A stretch of DNA of 64,000 nucleotides from Dyadobacter diqingensis (GCF_024220585.1 NZ_JAMXKF010000015.1:38414-102413); one strand, 5' to 3'; numbered from the stretch's first letter, positions 26,624 to 35,671 are shown. A program made the numbers and translations. The notes: generated by a model not told the origin, from the letters alone.

Positions 26624-28039
26624 ATGATCAAAATTCGTACTTGTCTCCTCTGGTTTGCGATGACAGCCGCTCACACTTATTTGTTTTATGAAAACGAAAC
26701 CGGCGTTAACGCGCTCGTATTTTCTTTGTTAATGGTTGCCGTTGTAACATGGTATCATGGCCTGTTAAAGGAAAAATTCTGGTTGTTGGCAGCAACCGGG
26801 CATTTGATCATTGCGATCGGAACGGCATTACATGCGAGATGGAGCGATGTTTTCGTTTATAATATTTCATTCGTAATCCTTGCCGGATTCGTGTTTGCAA
26901 CCCGGAGCAGTTTGTGGGTAGCTTTTGTTAACGGGATAATCGGTAGTTTTTTGTTCAGCTTTTTACAGGCCATAATGAGTGGATTAAAATTTGCGCAGGA
27001 AATGCTGTTAAAACCGCATCACTCGCTTTTTTCATTCAAAAAAATGCCTCTGTATGTCGCCCCGGTTTCTGTCACCGTTATTTTTTATATGTTATACGGT
27101 GCATCAAATCCTGATTTTCTCCTGGAAATTTCCTTTCCTGAATGGGAGTTTAACTTCGGATTGATTGCCTACATGGGTTTTGGAGCTATTATTATTTGCC
27201 CGCTATTTTTTTCATATGGCATTGACAAATTAACAGAATGGGATGTAAAACAGCCTGACGTTCTTTCCAGAATTCGTGTGAAAAGACAATCAGGAACACC
27301 ATTAGGGCTTTTTTATGAAAATAAACAGGCAGTCATTATGTTCATCATGCTCAATGCCCTGATCATCCTGTTTCTGGCTTTCAACGTTATACAGATCTTT
27401 GTGCCAACGCTGAATCATTCTGCTGCTGATTTTTCACAACAGGTACATCAGGGATTTGAGACTTTGGTAATCAGTTTGGTCGTCGCCATTTTATTGATTA
27501 TGTACTATTTCCGGGCAAACCAGAATTTCTATGGGAGAAAGGAAAAGTTAGTCAGACTGGCGTCACTCTGGATTGCACTGAATGGTATATTAATCCTCTT
27601 CACCTGTTATAAAAATATCCTGTATATTGACTCATTTGGTTTAACCTATAAGCGGATCTGGGTATTTATTGGGATGTTGCTGACCGGAATTGGCCTTTAT
27701 CTTACCTTGCTTAAAATTTACCGGTTAAAGACAAACTGGTATTTGTTACGGCAAAATACATGGGTGCTTTATTTTGTTATCGGGTCATACGGTTTGGTCG
27801 ACTGGGACCGGCTCATAACCTGGTATAATCCTAATTATGCCAATAACCTGGATATGGAGTACATTATGAGTCTTGATAATAGTCAGCTACCTTATTTGTG
27901 TGAACTTCTGGCAGCCAACGATCCGAGGGTTATGCCGTACGAAAAACATATCATGTCCAAAATCAGGAGCGTGAAAATATCCACAAAATGGCAGGAAGGA
28001 GCTGGGATGATATGTGGCTTCAAAAGGAGCTTGCGATAA
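26624..28039 (+). CDS. Polytopic membrane protein, DUF4153/DUF4173-like
   Basis: This 471-residue protein has roughly 12 hydrophobic segments and a soluble C-terminal tail of about 60 residues. Its organisation and strings such as VLIILFLAFNVIQ-like (NALIILFLAFNVIQ) and YYFRANQNFYGRKEKLV fit the DUF4153/DUF4173 group of bacterial membrane proteins, which have no established biochemical role. LIIDKLTEWD-like catalytic motifs are not seen. It starts at ATG 26624 and is monocistronic between two terminators. The C-terminal tail after residue 410 (NNLDMEYIMSLDNSQLPYL) is rich in acidic and leucine residues and might bind a partner. Confidence 0.65.
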   Translation: MIKIRTCLLWFAMTAAHTYLFYENETGVNALVFSLLMVAVVTWYHGLLKEKFWLLAATGHLIIAIGTALHARWSDVFVYNISFVILAGFVFATRSSLWVAFVNGIIGSFLFSFLQAIMSGLKFAQEMLLKPHHSLFSFKKMPLYVAPVSVTVIFYMLYGASNPDFLLEISFPEWEFNFGLIAYMGFGAIIICPLFFSYGIDKLTEWDVKQPDVLSRIRVKRQSGTPLGLFYENKQAVIMFIMLNALIILFLAFNVIQIFVPTLNHSAADFSQQVHQGFETLVISLVVAILLIMYYFRANQNFYGRKEKLVRLASLWIALNGILILFTCYKNILYIDSFGLTYKRIWVFIGMLLTGIGLYLTLLKIYRLKTNWYLLRQNTWVLYFVIGSYGLVDWDRLITWYNPNYANNLDMEYIMSLDNSQLPYLCELLAANDPRVMPYEKHIMSKIRSVKISTKWQEGAGMICGFKRSLR

Positions 28040-28055
28040 AATAAGCGCTGAACGC

Positions 28056-28091
28056 GTGTCAGATTTATCATTTTTTAAATCTGACACGTTC
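28056..28091 (+). terminator. Rho-independent terminator after the DUF4173-like gene
   Basis: GTGTCAGATTTA (28056-28067) pairs with TAAATCTGACAC (28076-28087), extended by GAAC/GTTC across a two-base bulge; TTCTTTGTTT follows. Confidence 0.8.
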
Positions 28092-28157
28092 TTTGTTTCG
28101 CAAAATATCTGGTAGTTTTTTGTAATTTCGATTATACTAAAGACCATTAGCCATTTT

Positions 28158-29087
28158 ATGAAGAAAGTATTCCTGCTGTTTATTTCCTGTGCTTTGGCCA
28201 ACTTTGCGAATGCACAGCGCTCGGTTTCGGTAACCATTGACGACGTTCCGAACACCAGGCTTTACCAGCTGCAAAATTTTTCATCCCCGTTGCAGCAAAA
28301 ATTAGATTCTCTTCAAATCCCGGTTGCCATTTTTATCAATGAGGGTAATCTGGAACAGACAACAGCACTAGAAAAGAACAGGAATCTGCTCAAAAGCTGG
28401 TTGTCTAAAAGTTACGTGACCGCGGGAAATCATGGATTTGCCCATAAGAATTATGCGGAGGTCGGGTTGGAAGCCTTTAAAGAAGATGTTATTAAAGGTG
28501 AGGTGCTGACGAAATCGTTTCTGAAAGAATTTAATAAGGAGTCGAGATATTTCAGATTTCCGTACAATGGAGCCGGGAATGATAGTCTGGAACAACTAAC
28601 TGCGCAGAAATTTCTAAAGGAGAAAAATTATATCTCAACACCATTCACGGTCGAAAGTGAAGATTGGCTGCATGCCATTTTGTACGACAAAGCGCTGGCT
28701 GAAAATGATCGCAAAAGAGCGGAATGGATTGGTGATCAGTATGTTAATCTTACCCTGAAATTGTTTTCACATTTCGATAGTCTTTCCGTTTCAATCTACA
28801 ATAGACCGATCCGGCAGATTTATCTCTGTCATGACAACAGCCTGAATGCAGATTATCTGCCACGGATTGTTGACGAGCTGAAGAATAAAAATTACGAATT
28901 TGTGAGCCTGGATAATGCCCTGCTGGATCCGGTTTACCAGTCACAGCTGTATTATTACGGAAAAGCAGGCTTTTCCTGGATTTACAAATGGATGCCGGAT
29001 GTGGCGGCGCGGAGAAAATTAATGAGAAGCGAACCGTCGAATCCTGAAATTCAGAAAGCTTTTGAAGATTTGAATAAACAGAAATAG
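28158..29087 (+). CDS. Exported polysaccharide deacetylase (NodB-like)
   Basis: This 309-residue protein has a signal peptide (KKVFLLFISCALANFANAQ) and a NodB-type carbohydrate esterase 4 domain. Motif 1 with the catalytic and metal-binding aspartates is VTIDDVP, the metal histidines are in AGNHGFAHKNY, and motif 3 is YFRFPYNGAG. Such periplasmic enzymes remove N- or O-acetyl groups from peptidoglycan, chitin or xylan; the actual substrate is not evident. The C-terminal part (YLPRIVDELKNKNYEFVSLDNAL) matches motif 5-type sequence with the family's final helix. It is monocistronic and ends at a terminator shared with the convergent cold-shock gene. Confidence 0.9.
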   Translation: MKKVFLLFISCALANFANAQRSVSVTIDDVPNTRLYQLQNFSSPLQQKLDSLQIPVAIFINEGNLEQTTALEKNRNLLKSWLSKSYVTAGNHGFAHKNYAEVGLEAFKEDVIKGEVLTKSFLKEFNKESRYFRFPYNGAGNDSLEQLTAQKFLKEKNYISTPFTVESEDWLHAILYDKALAENDRKRAEWIGDQYVNLTLKLFSHFDSLSVSIYNRPIRQIYLCHDNSLNADYLPRIVDELKNKNYEFVSLDNALLDPVYQSQLYYYGKAGFSWIYKWMPDVAARRKLMRSEPSNPEIQKAFEDLNKQK

Positions 29088-29097
29088 TAAGGCACAA

Positions 29098-29128
29098 AAA
29101 AAGCCCGTTACTCGGTAACAGGCTTTCC
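29098..29128. terminator. Bidirectional terminator between the deacetylase and cold-shock genes
   Basis: AAAGCCCGTTAC (29100-29111) pairs with GTAACAGGCTTT (29115-29126) with one mismatch. A-rich sequence before and T-containing sequence after suit both convergent genes. Confidence 0.75.
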
Positions 29129-29148
29129 AAATGATATTATGATTAAAA

Positions 29149-29340
29149 TTAGATAACTTTTACGTTAACTGCATTTAGACCTTTTTTGCCATTTTCTACT
29201 TCGTAAGACACTTTGTCATTTTCACGGATATCGTCCTGAAGACCTGAAACGTGAACGAAAATGTCTTGGTCTCCATTAGATGGAGAAATGAAACCAAATC
29301 CTTTGGAATCATTGAAAAATTTAACTGTACCTTCTGCCAT
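29149..29340 (-). CDS. Cold-shock domain protein (CspA family)
   Basis: This 63-residue single cold-shock domain has both RNA-binding motifs, RNP1 as KGFGFISP and RNP2 as DIFVHVSGL, and starts MAEGTVKFFND. CspA-family proteins bind single-stranded nucleic acid and melt mRNA structures, often during temperature downshift or growth. It is monocistronic on the minus strand. A near-consensus Bacteroidetes promoter lies just upstream, giving a predicted leader of only about 22 bases, unlike the long regulatory 5' UTR of Escherichia coli cspA; constitutive or growth-linked expression is therefore possible. Confidence 0.97.
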   Translation of the reverse strand: MAEGTVKFFNDSKGFGFISPSNGDQDIFVHVSGLQDDIRENDKVSYEVENGKKGLNAVNVKVI

Positions 29341-29368
29341 TAGTATTGTTCTTATATATTTTGAAGAC

Positions 29369-29398
29369 CAAAGATACGAACGTCTTCCGGATATACAA
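29369..29398 (-). promoter_or_regulatory. Promoter of the cold-shock gene
   Basis: On the minus strand TTG (29398-29396), 19 bases, then TATCTTTG (29376-29369), an exact match to the Bacteroidetes TTG-N17-23-TAnnTTTG promoter. The start codon at 29340 is about 28 bases past the -7. Confidence 0.75.
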
Positions 29399-29590
29399 GA
29401 GAAAAGAATTTTTTTATTTAGAAAAAGTAAAAATTAATTATTGCCGATAGAAGTAGTAGAGTATTTAAAATGGCCCTCAGTTTACCTCTGGTGTACTTTT
29501 GTGTTTTAATATAGGGAGTGAATTTTTTTTGCAATGAGCAAACATTTACATCGTTAATTTGTTTTCCTGTTAAGTTATCCGCGCAAATGC

Positions 29591-30580
29591 ATGCCTGTAA
29601 ATAGAAATTTTGCCCACATTCCTCCTTTTTGGCTTCCTAATGGCCATTTGCAAACGATATATCCGGCGTTATTTAGGGTTATAAAAGATGTAAAGTATAC
29701 GAGGGAGCGAATTTTTACACCTGATAATGATTTCCTGGATCTGGATTGGTCTCCCGCTGATAAAAAAGCCAACGACCCCGTGGGTAAAAATAAGCTGGTC
29801 ATTCTTTCTCACGGACTTGAAGGAGACAGCTCCCGGCAATATATTTTAGGGATGGTTCGGGTGCTTAATGTTGCAGGTTATGACTGCCTGGCCTGGAACT
29901 TCCGCAGCTGCAGTGGAGAAATGAACAAGACTTCCCGGTTTTATCATAGCGGCGCAACAGAGGATCTGGCAGCGGTGATCCAGCATGCCATTCAAAAGGG
30001 ATATGATAAAATCCAGCTGATGGGGTTTAGTCTGGGTGGAAATCTGACGCTTAAATATCTGGGTGAACAAGGTCAGGAAATTAGCACCAATATCGAGAAA
30101 TCCGTTGTTTTTAGCGTTCCCATGGATTTGAAAGCGTGCAGTCTGGCCATTATCAAGCTGGAAAACCGGGTTTATCAGTCGCGGTTTCTAAGAACGCTTA
30201 AACCCAAGGTTGACAAAAAAGCGCAGCATTTTCCGGGTGATATCAATCCTGCCGACTTTAAGTTTGTCAATACCCTATACGATTTTGACCACATTTTTAC
30301 AGCGCCGCTTCATGGCTTCACAAGTGCCGACCACTATTATGAATCATGCAGTTCGATGCATTTTGTGAAAAATATTGCCATCCCGACTTTGATCGTCAAT
30401 GCAGTGAATGATCCGATTGTACCGTCGTATAGCTTGCCTGAGGGCATTATTGCCGATCTGGACCATGTGTTTTTAGAAATTACCGGCTCCGGAGGGCATT
30501 GCGGTTTCAGGCCATCTGAGTCTTCCGGAGGAATTTATTGGTCGGAGTCACGCGCTTTGGAATTTCTTGGGCACAAATAG
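29591..30580 (+). CDS. YheT-family alpha/beta hydrolase
   Basis: This 329-residue alpha/beta hydrolase of the YheT/ABHD1-3 type starts with the diagnostic PPFWLPNGHLQTIYPAL. The catalytic Ser is in LMGFSLGGNLTLKYLG, Asp in VNAVNDPIVP, and His in GSGGHCGFR. The oxyanion-side HGLEGDSSRQY is also present. Members are esterases on short- and medium-chain lipids; the bacterial substrate is not settled. There is no signal peptide, so it is cytoplasmic. It starts at ATG 29591 and is followed by an AT-rich 279-base intergenic region with the serA promoter. Confidence 0.93.
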   Translation: MPVNRNFAHIPPFWLPNGHLQTIYPALFRVIKDVKYTRERIFTPDNDFLDLDWSPADKKANDPVGKNKLVILSHGLEGDSSRQYILGMVRVLNVAGYDCLAWNFRSCSGEMNKTSRFYHSGATEDLAAVIQHAIQKGYDKIQLMGFSLGGNLTLKYLGEQGQEISTNIEKSVVFSVPMDLKACSLAIIKLENRVYQSRFLRTLKPKVDKKAQHFPGDINPADFKFVNTLYDFDHIFTAPLHGFTSADHYYESCSSMHFVKNIAIPTLIVNAVNDPIVPSYSLPEGIIADLDHVFLEITGSGGHCGFRPSESSGGIYWSESRALEFLGHK

Positions 30581-30767
30581 TTGTTACAGATTTGGTTGTA
30601 GATCCATATATATTATGACAAGGAAATATTATTTTTTTGTGATCCTTTTCAAGTAAATTTCATCCATATTTAACCCGAAAAGCGGATTTTTTCCTTTTTT
30701 ATAGATCATAAAAAATATTAAAAAGCGTCAGATGCACATTTTTTTAGGGTCATAGAAAACAGATTCG

Positions 30768-30775
30768 TAATTTTG
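30768..30775 (+). promoter_or_regulatory. Candidate -7 element of the serA fusion gene
   Basis: TAATTTTG matches TAnnTTTG exactly, 85 bases before the ATG at 30860. No TTG is found at the expected -33 spacing, so the call rests on the -7 alone. Confidence 0.3.
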
Positions 30776-30859
30776 TGGAAAAATTGGGAATTCAACCAAA
30801 AATATACCGTTCGAACGTTTACATTTTAATTTGATACTTTTTCAGTTATCTCCCGCTTC

Positions 30860-32764
30860 ATGCCGACATTAACACTCAATCCCCCGCACATCATCATTGA
30901 TTTTGACAGCACCTTTACTAAAGTAGAAGGTCTGGACGAGTTGGCTGCTATTGCCTTGACAGGACATCCTCAACGTGAAAAAATTGTTCAGGAGATTGTT
31001 GACCTGACAAACAAGGGAATGAATGGCGAGATGTCTTTTGCAGAAGGACTTCGTCAGCGTATTGATCTTTTGAAAGCTAACCGTGCCAACATTGAGGAAT
31101 TGATTTCTCTTTTACGTACAAAAGTTTCTGACTCGTTCCTGCGTAACAGGCAATTCCTGACTGAAAATGCGGACTATATATTTATTGTTTCCAGCGGTTT
31201 TAAAGAATTCATTGTTCCGATCGTAACGGAATTGGGCCTTAGAGCTGATCATGTTTATGCCAACGAATTCCGTTTTGATGAGGAAGGGAATATCATCGGT
31301 ATTGACCAGGACAATGTTTTGTCGACCGACGGAGGGAAAATCAAATTGCTGGCATCGCTGAAACTGGAAGGCGATGTATACGCAATTGGTGACGGATATA
31401 CTGATTATCAGATTAAGGAAGCAGGTTTTGCGAACCGCTTTTACGCATTTACAGAAAATGTTGAGCGTCCTAAGGTTGTAGCCGTGGCGGACCATATTGC
31501 TACGTCTTTTGACGACTTTTTATATGACAATAAATTAAGCAGAAGTCAGTCTTATCCAAAAAGCAGAATTAAAGTGCTTTTGCTGGAAAATGTTCACCCG
31601 GTTGCCTTGCGTGCTTTTGAAGAGCAAGGTTTCAATGTGGAGTTCGTGAAAGGCGCGCTGGATGAAGATGAGCTTTGCGAACGCATCAAGGATGTTTCTA
31701 TCATTGGTATCCGTTCTAAAACCAATATCACCAAACGTGTTCTTGAAAATGCAAACCGCTTGATGGCGATTGGTGCATTCTGTATCGGAACAAACCAGAT
31801 TGACCTGGAAGCGGCTGCTGAACGCGGTATCGCGGTATTTAACGCGCCATATAGCAATACGCGCTCTGTTGTTGAGCTTGCGATTGGTGAAATGATCGTG
31901 TTGATCCGTAATATCGTGACGAAAAGCAACCAGATGCATGCCGGTGTTTGGGATAAATCTGCAAACGGAAGTTTTGAAGTACGTGGCAAAAAGCTGGGTA
32001 TGGTAGGGTACGGAAGCATCGGTACACAGCTTTCTGTTGTAGCGGAGGCTTTGGGTATGGAAGTGTATTTCTATGATGGGATCGAAAAACTTTCCTTGGG
32101 AAATGCACGGAAAGTAAATACGCTGGAAGAACTTCTGAGCATTTCTGATGTGATCAGCATGCACGTGGATGGGCGTAAAGAAAATACAAACCTGATCGGA
32201 AAACGTGAGTTTGATCTGATGAAGGATGGGGTTATTTTCATGAACCTTTCCCGCGGTCACGTAGTGGATATTGAGGCACTGGCAGACGCTGTGAAAAGCG
32301 GAAAAGTTGCCGGAGCGAGTGTGGATGTATTCCCGAAAGAGCCCAAAACGAACGACGAGGTTTTTGAAAGTGCATTACGCGGTTTGCCGAATGTGATTCT
32401 GACACCGCATATCGGAGGAAGCACGGAAGAAGCGCAGGAAAATATCGGACACTTTGTGCCTTCCAAATTGCTTGAATTCATGAACAACGGTAGTTCTTAC
32501 GGAAGTGTTAATTTCCCTGAGGTGCAGCTGCCGAAACTTAAAGATTCTCACCGGTTGCTGCATATTCATGCAAACGTTCCGGGGGTTCTTGCGAAGCTGA
32601 ACAATATTTTTGCGAAGAACAATATCAACATCACCGGCCAGTATCTTAAAACAAACGAAAAGATCGGTTATGTGATCGTGGATATTGCTAAAAATTATAC
32701 TGAAGAATTTATTCAGGAACTGAAAGAAGTAGAAGGTACGATTCGTTTCAGAATGTTGTACTAA
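30860..32764 (+). CDS. serA: Fused phosphoserine phosphatase-like HAD domain and D-3-phosphoglycerate dehydrogenase
   Basis: This 634-residue protein joins two serine-pathway domains. Residues 1-225 are a HAD-IB phosphatase: DFDST (14-18), SSG (111-113), the conserved Lys in GGK (158-160) and GDGYTD (177-182) are all present, so it resembles SerB. Residues 235-545 are an NAD-dependent dehydrogenase: Rossmann loop GYGSIG (383-388), catalytic Arg in GIRSKT, Glu494, and His517 in TPHIGG. Residues 560-634 form an ACT domain, the usual serine feedback site. Together with the SerC-like gene downstream it could cover the pathway from 3-phosphoglycerate to serine. The frame is continuous, so the fusion is not an assembly slip by appearance. 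Bacteroidetes relatives share this layout. Confidence 0.92.
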   Translation: MPTLTLNPPHIIIDFDSTFTKVEGLDELAAIALTGHPQREKIVQEIVDLTNKGMNGEMSFAEGLRQRIDLLKANRANIEELISLLRTKVSDSFLRNRQFLTENADYIFIVSSGFKEFIVPIVTELGLRADHVYANEFRFDEEGNIIGIDQDNVLSTDGGKIKLLASLKLEGDVYAIGDGYTDYQIKEAGFANRFYAFTENVERPKVVAVADHIATSFDDFLYDNKLSRSQSYPKSRIKVLLLENVHPVALRAFEEQGFNVEFVKGALDEDELCERIKDVSIIGIRSKTNITKRVLENANRLMAIGAFCIGTNQIDLEAAAERGIAVFNAPYSNTRSVVELAIGEMIVLIRNIVTKSNQMHAGVWDKSANGSFEVRGKKLGMVGYGSIGTQLSVVAEALGMEVYFYDGIEKLSLGNARKVNTLEELLSISDVISMHVDGRKENTNLIGKREFDLMKDGVIFMNLSRGHVVDIEALADAVKSGKVAGASVDVFPKEPKTNDEVFESALRGLPNVILTPHIGGSTEEAQENIGHFVPSKLLEFMNNGSSYGSVNFPEVQLPKLKDSHRLLHIHANVPGVLAKLNNIFAKNNINITGQYLKTNEKIGYVIVDIAKNYTEEFIQELKEVEGTIRFRMLY

Positions 32765-32786
32765 TAAGTATAGCCAAGGAGCGTCG

Positions 32787-32916
32787 GGAGTTGTCATTTT
32801 TAGTCATTCATTGTCATGTATAGCCGGTTGGCGACAGTTGACAATAACAGACTAAAAATGACAAACCCTGGCAATCATTGACTACAAATGATAAGTCTTG
32901 ACAACCAATGACTCCC
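32787..32916. repeat. Intergenic inverted repeat rich in TGACA/TGTCA units
   Basis: Between serA and the serC-like gene, arm 32791-32816 and arm 32839-32864 are 26-base imperfect inverted copies: TTGTCATTTTTAGTC and ATTGTCA match exactly, with four mismatching bases between. An outer pair, GGGAGTTGTCA (32787-32797) and TGACA...GACTCCC (32899-32916), brackets it. The block is built of repeated GTCATT/TGACA words. It could form a large stem-loop in the mRNA. No open reading frame is inside. Confidence 0.6.
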
Positions 32917-32935
32917 ACTTTCTAGCATCATAAAA

Positions 32936-34009
32936 ATGTCACTAACTTTTTTTACCCCTGGTCCCGCACAGCTTTATCCGACATTTGAAAAACATTTACA
33001 AACTTTCGTAAGCGGGCAGCTTGGTTCAATATCACACCGTAGCCAGCAATATCGTGATTTGCATAAGTTTACGGTTGATCAGGTACGTACACTTTTAAAT
33101 GTTCCGGATTCGCACGCCATTCTTTTTCTTGGATCGGCTTCGGAAGCCTGGGAACGTATTTTATTTAGCTGTGTGGAATTAGAAAGTTTCCATTTGGTGA
33201 ATGGCTCTTTTTCCAAAAAATTTCATGATTACTCACAGGCACTGTGCAAGTATGCGCACATTCAGGAAAAACCGATGGGCGAAGGTTTCAGCGCATCGGA
33301 GGTTGTCGTTCCTGAATATGCCGAATTGATTTGTGCAACGCATAATGAGACGAGTTCAGGCGTGCAAATGCCCGTTTCTGAAATTCATAAATTGAAACAG
33401 AAGTATCCGGACAAGTTTATCGCCGTGGATATTGTTTCATCAGCGCCTTATCCTGAGCTGGATTTTAGTCTGATCGATACCGCGTTTTTCTCGGTTCAGA
33501 AAGCCTTCGGTTTACCGGCTGGTTTGGGTGTCTGGATTGTCAACGAAAAATGCCTTAAGAAAGCAGAATACATCCGCAATCAATATTCGATCGGCGGACA
33601 TAATGATTTACCGACGCTTTGGAAAAATGCCCAAAACAACGAGACACCTGCCACACCGAACGTGATGGGGATTTATTTGTTGGGCAAAGTAGCCGAAGAT
33701 TTCAATAAGATCGGTGTGAAAACGATCCGCAAGGAAACCGAACAAAAGGCAGATCTGATCTATAAATTTATAGAAAACACCAGCGGTTTCGCACCTTTTG
33801 TGAACGAAAAGAAATACCGTTCGCAGACCGTTGTTGTGGCGAATACCGAAGCACCCTCTGCGGATATCATTAAAGCCGTGAAAGAAAAAGGTATGGTTAT
33901 CGGAAGTGGTTATGGCAAATTTAAAGCGTCTCAGCTGCGCATTGCTAACTTCCCGGCAACTTCTCTGGAACAGGTGCAGGCTTTGCTGCATGAGCTGAAA
34001 GCGTTGTAA
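32936..34009 (+). CDS. serC: Class V aminotransferase, SerC-like phosphoserine aminotransferase
   Basis: This 357-residue PLP enzyme of fold type I starts at ATG 32936. The N terminus TFFTPGPAQLYP and the PLP-lysine motif FFSVQKAFGLPAG match class V aminotransferases; the Lys is in the QKAFG position used by SerC. IVSSAPYPELDF supplies the PLP-ring aspartate region. With the upstream SerA fusion it would convert 3-phosphohydroxypyruvate to phosphoserine. Alanine-glyoxylate aminotransferase is the alternative label for this class, but the gene context argues for SerC. It ends at a clear terminator. The 171-base spacer with the inverted repeat lies between the two genes. Confidence 0.9.
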   Translation: MSLTFFTPGPAQLYPTFEKHLQTFVSGQLGSISHRSQQYRDLHKFTVDQVRTLLNVPDSHAILFLGSASEAWERILFSCVELESFHLVNGSFSKKFHDYSQALCKYAHIQEKPMGEGFSASEVVVPEYAELICATHNETSSGVQMPVSEIHKLKQKYPDKFIAVDIVSSAPYPELDFSLIDTAFFSVQKAFGLPAGLGVWIVNEKCLKKAEYIRNQYSIGGHNDLPTLWKNAQNNETPATPNVMGIYLLGKVAEDFNKIGVKTIRKETEQKADLIYKFIENTSGFAPFVNEKKYRSQTVVVANTEAPSADIIKAVKEKGMVIGSGYGKFKASQLRIANFPATSLEQVQALLHELKAL

Positions 34010-34026
34010 AAATACCGTCATATAGG

Positions 34027-34067
34027 AAAAGCACAGGACCCTAACCGGTTTTGTGCTTTTTTATTTT
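34027..34067 (+). terminator. Rho-independent terminator of the serine operon
   Basis: AAAAGCACAGGACC (34027-34040) pairs with GGTTTTGTGCTTTT (34047-34060), 14 bases with two G-U pairs, then a T-rich tract. Confidence 0.9.
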
Positions 34068-34162
34068 GTCATAACCTGCAATGAAATAGTACTATTGATG
34101 TGATTCGGCGTATAAATAAGGTCATAGCATTTTGTCCTTAACCAAACGTTACTTTTCACACG

Positions 34163-35611
34163 ATGAAAGATCAGCAAAAAAAGCATGAGGATTCCTCGAG
34201 ACGGGAATTTATTAAGACATCTTCACTGGCAGCTTCTGCCTTTTTTATTGTTCCAAGACATGTATTAGGAAAAGGTTTTGTTGCGCCCAGCGACAAGCTG
34301 AATATTGCCGGGATCGGGGTAGGCGGGAAAGGTAAAAGTGATCTGGCAAGTTTCGCAAAAAGTCCGAATGTAAATATCGTCGCACTTTGTGACGTCGACG
34401 ACCGGCAGGCCGTTGTTTCCAGGGAGAAGTTTCCGAATGCAAAATATTACCGGGATTTCCGGGAAATGCTGAAAAAGGAAGATAAGAGCATTGACGCCGT
34501 GTCGATCTCTACACCCGACAATACACATGCCGTGGCTACGCTGGCGGCCATGCAGCTGGGTAAACACGTGTACACGCAAAAGCCTTTGACACACGATATT
34601 TATGAAGCCCGGATTTTGGGTCAGGCGGCTAAAAAATACAAGGTAATAACCCAGATGGGAAATCAGGGGGGCTCAGGAAACGGGGTGCGCCGGATGAAAG
34701 AAATATATGATTCCGGCGTGATCGGCAAAGTAGATAAAGTAATCTGCTGGACTAACCGGCCTGTCTGGCCGCAAGCGGTGCCGACAGACAATGTGGACCC
34801 GATTCCAAATGAACTGGATTTTGATCTGTGGCTAGGTCCATCTCCAAAAGTAGGCTATAACAAAGCCTATCTTCCGTGGAACTGGCGTGGCTGGTGGCCT
34901 TACGGAACGGGTGCGCTGGGTGATATGGCCTGTCATATCATGGACCCGGTTTACAGGATTCTTCCCATTTTATATCCGGTTTCAGTAGAGTGCAGCGTGG
35001 CCAACACCTGGACTTTTACATTGAGAGAAAAGGATCATAATCCGGACTGGACTCCTTTTTCGACTTCGATACATTTGGATTATCCAAGGAATGACGGCAA
35101 AGGAAATATCAAGGTGAGCTGGTACGACGGCGGGATTCTTCCGGAGCTTCCGGCAGAGCTCCAACCCGGCGAATTGTTTGGTAATTCTGACGGTGGTGTT
35201 CTTTTTATCGGAAAAAAAGGAAAGCTGATGGCCGACTGTTATGGTGCCAATCCAAGATTGCTTCCATTGAAGAAAAATGAGACACTGAAAGTTCCTGAAA
35301 CGATAAAAAGGGTTCCTAACGAGGATCATTATCTGAACTGGGTCGATGCCTGTATCGCAGGATATGGAAAAGGCCAGACCAGTTCGCCGTTTGAATATGC
35401 AGCACCTTTTACGGAAAGTATCCTGATCGGCAACCTGGCGTTGAGAAGCTGGATGCTTCGCGACAACCCGACCGCTTTAAAAACGGTGGATAAATACAAC
35501 GGACGGAAAAAACTGGAATGGGATGCTGCCAATATGAAGGTGACAAATTATGATCTTGCCAATCAGTTTGTAAAAAGAGAATACCGCGACGGCTGGGACC
35601 TTGTGTTGTAG
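34163..35611 (+). CDS. Tat-exported Gfo/Idh/MocA oxidoreductase
   Basis: This 482-residue protein has a twin-arginine signal (SSRREFIKTSSLAASAFF), so it is exported folded, with its nicotinamide cofactor. The Rossmann part (about 45-165) has GIGVGGKG and a catalytic QKPL in place of the standard EKPL, keeping the lysine. The C-terminal domain has the family pattern WNWRGWWPYGTGALGDMACHIMDP, as in secreted sugar dehydrogenases or alpha-N-acetylgalactosaminidase-like GH109 relatives. A role in sugar oxidation or glycoside cleavage is possible but not provable here. It sits alone between the serine operon terminator and a convergent PIN toxin gene. Confidence 0.88.
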   Translation: MKDQQKKHEDSSRREFIKTSSLAASAFFIVPRHVLGKGFVAPSDKLNIAGIGVGGKGKSDLASFAKSPNVNIVALCDVDDRQAVVSREKFPNAKYYRDFREMLKKEDKSIDAVSISTPDNTHAVATLAAMQLGKHVYTQKPLTHDIYEARILGQAAKKYKVITQMGNQGGSGNGVRRMKEIYDSGVIGKVDKVICWTNRPVWPQAVPTDNVDPIPNELDFDLWLGPSPKVGYNKAYLPWNWRGWWPYGTGALGDMACHIMDPVYRILPILYPVSVECSVANTWTFTLREKDHNPDWTPFSTSIHLDYPRNDGKGNIKVSWYDGGILPELPAELQPGELFGNSDGGVLFIGKKGKLMADCYGANPRLLPLKKNETLKVPETIKRVPNEDHYLNWVDACIAGYGKGQTSSPFEYAAPFTESILIGNLALRSWMLRDNPTALKTVDKYNGRKKLEWDAANMKVTNYDLANQFVKREYRDGWDLVL

Positions 35612-35629
35612 TCGCCTGAAAACGATACG

Positions 35630-35668
35630 ATCCGGAAGTTTTCAATTTGGAAGCTTTCCGGATTTTTT
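35630..35668. terminator. Bidirectional terminator between the oxidoreductase and PIN genes
   Basis: ATCCGGAA (35630-35637) pairs with TTCCGGAT (35656-35663), followed by TTTTTT on the plus strand; it separates the two convergent genes. Confidence 0.7.
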
Positions 35669-35671
35669 GTT

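Noticed and set aside
31535..32260. Open frame of 241 codons on the minus strand inside the serA fusion.
   Set aside because: It is an antisense shadow of a conserved enzyme with all its motifs intact.
30860..32764. Fusion of HAD and SerA as an assembly or frameshift artefact.
   Set aside because: The frame is continuous and both halves have complete motifs; relatives in the same phylum are known to have this layout.
32787..32916. Insertion sequence or MITE in the serine spacer.
   Set aside because: There is no transposase, no clear target-site duplication and the arms are imperfect; it is reported only as an inverted repeat.
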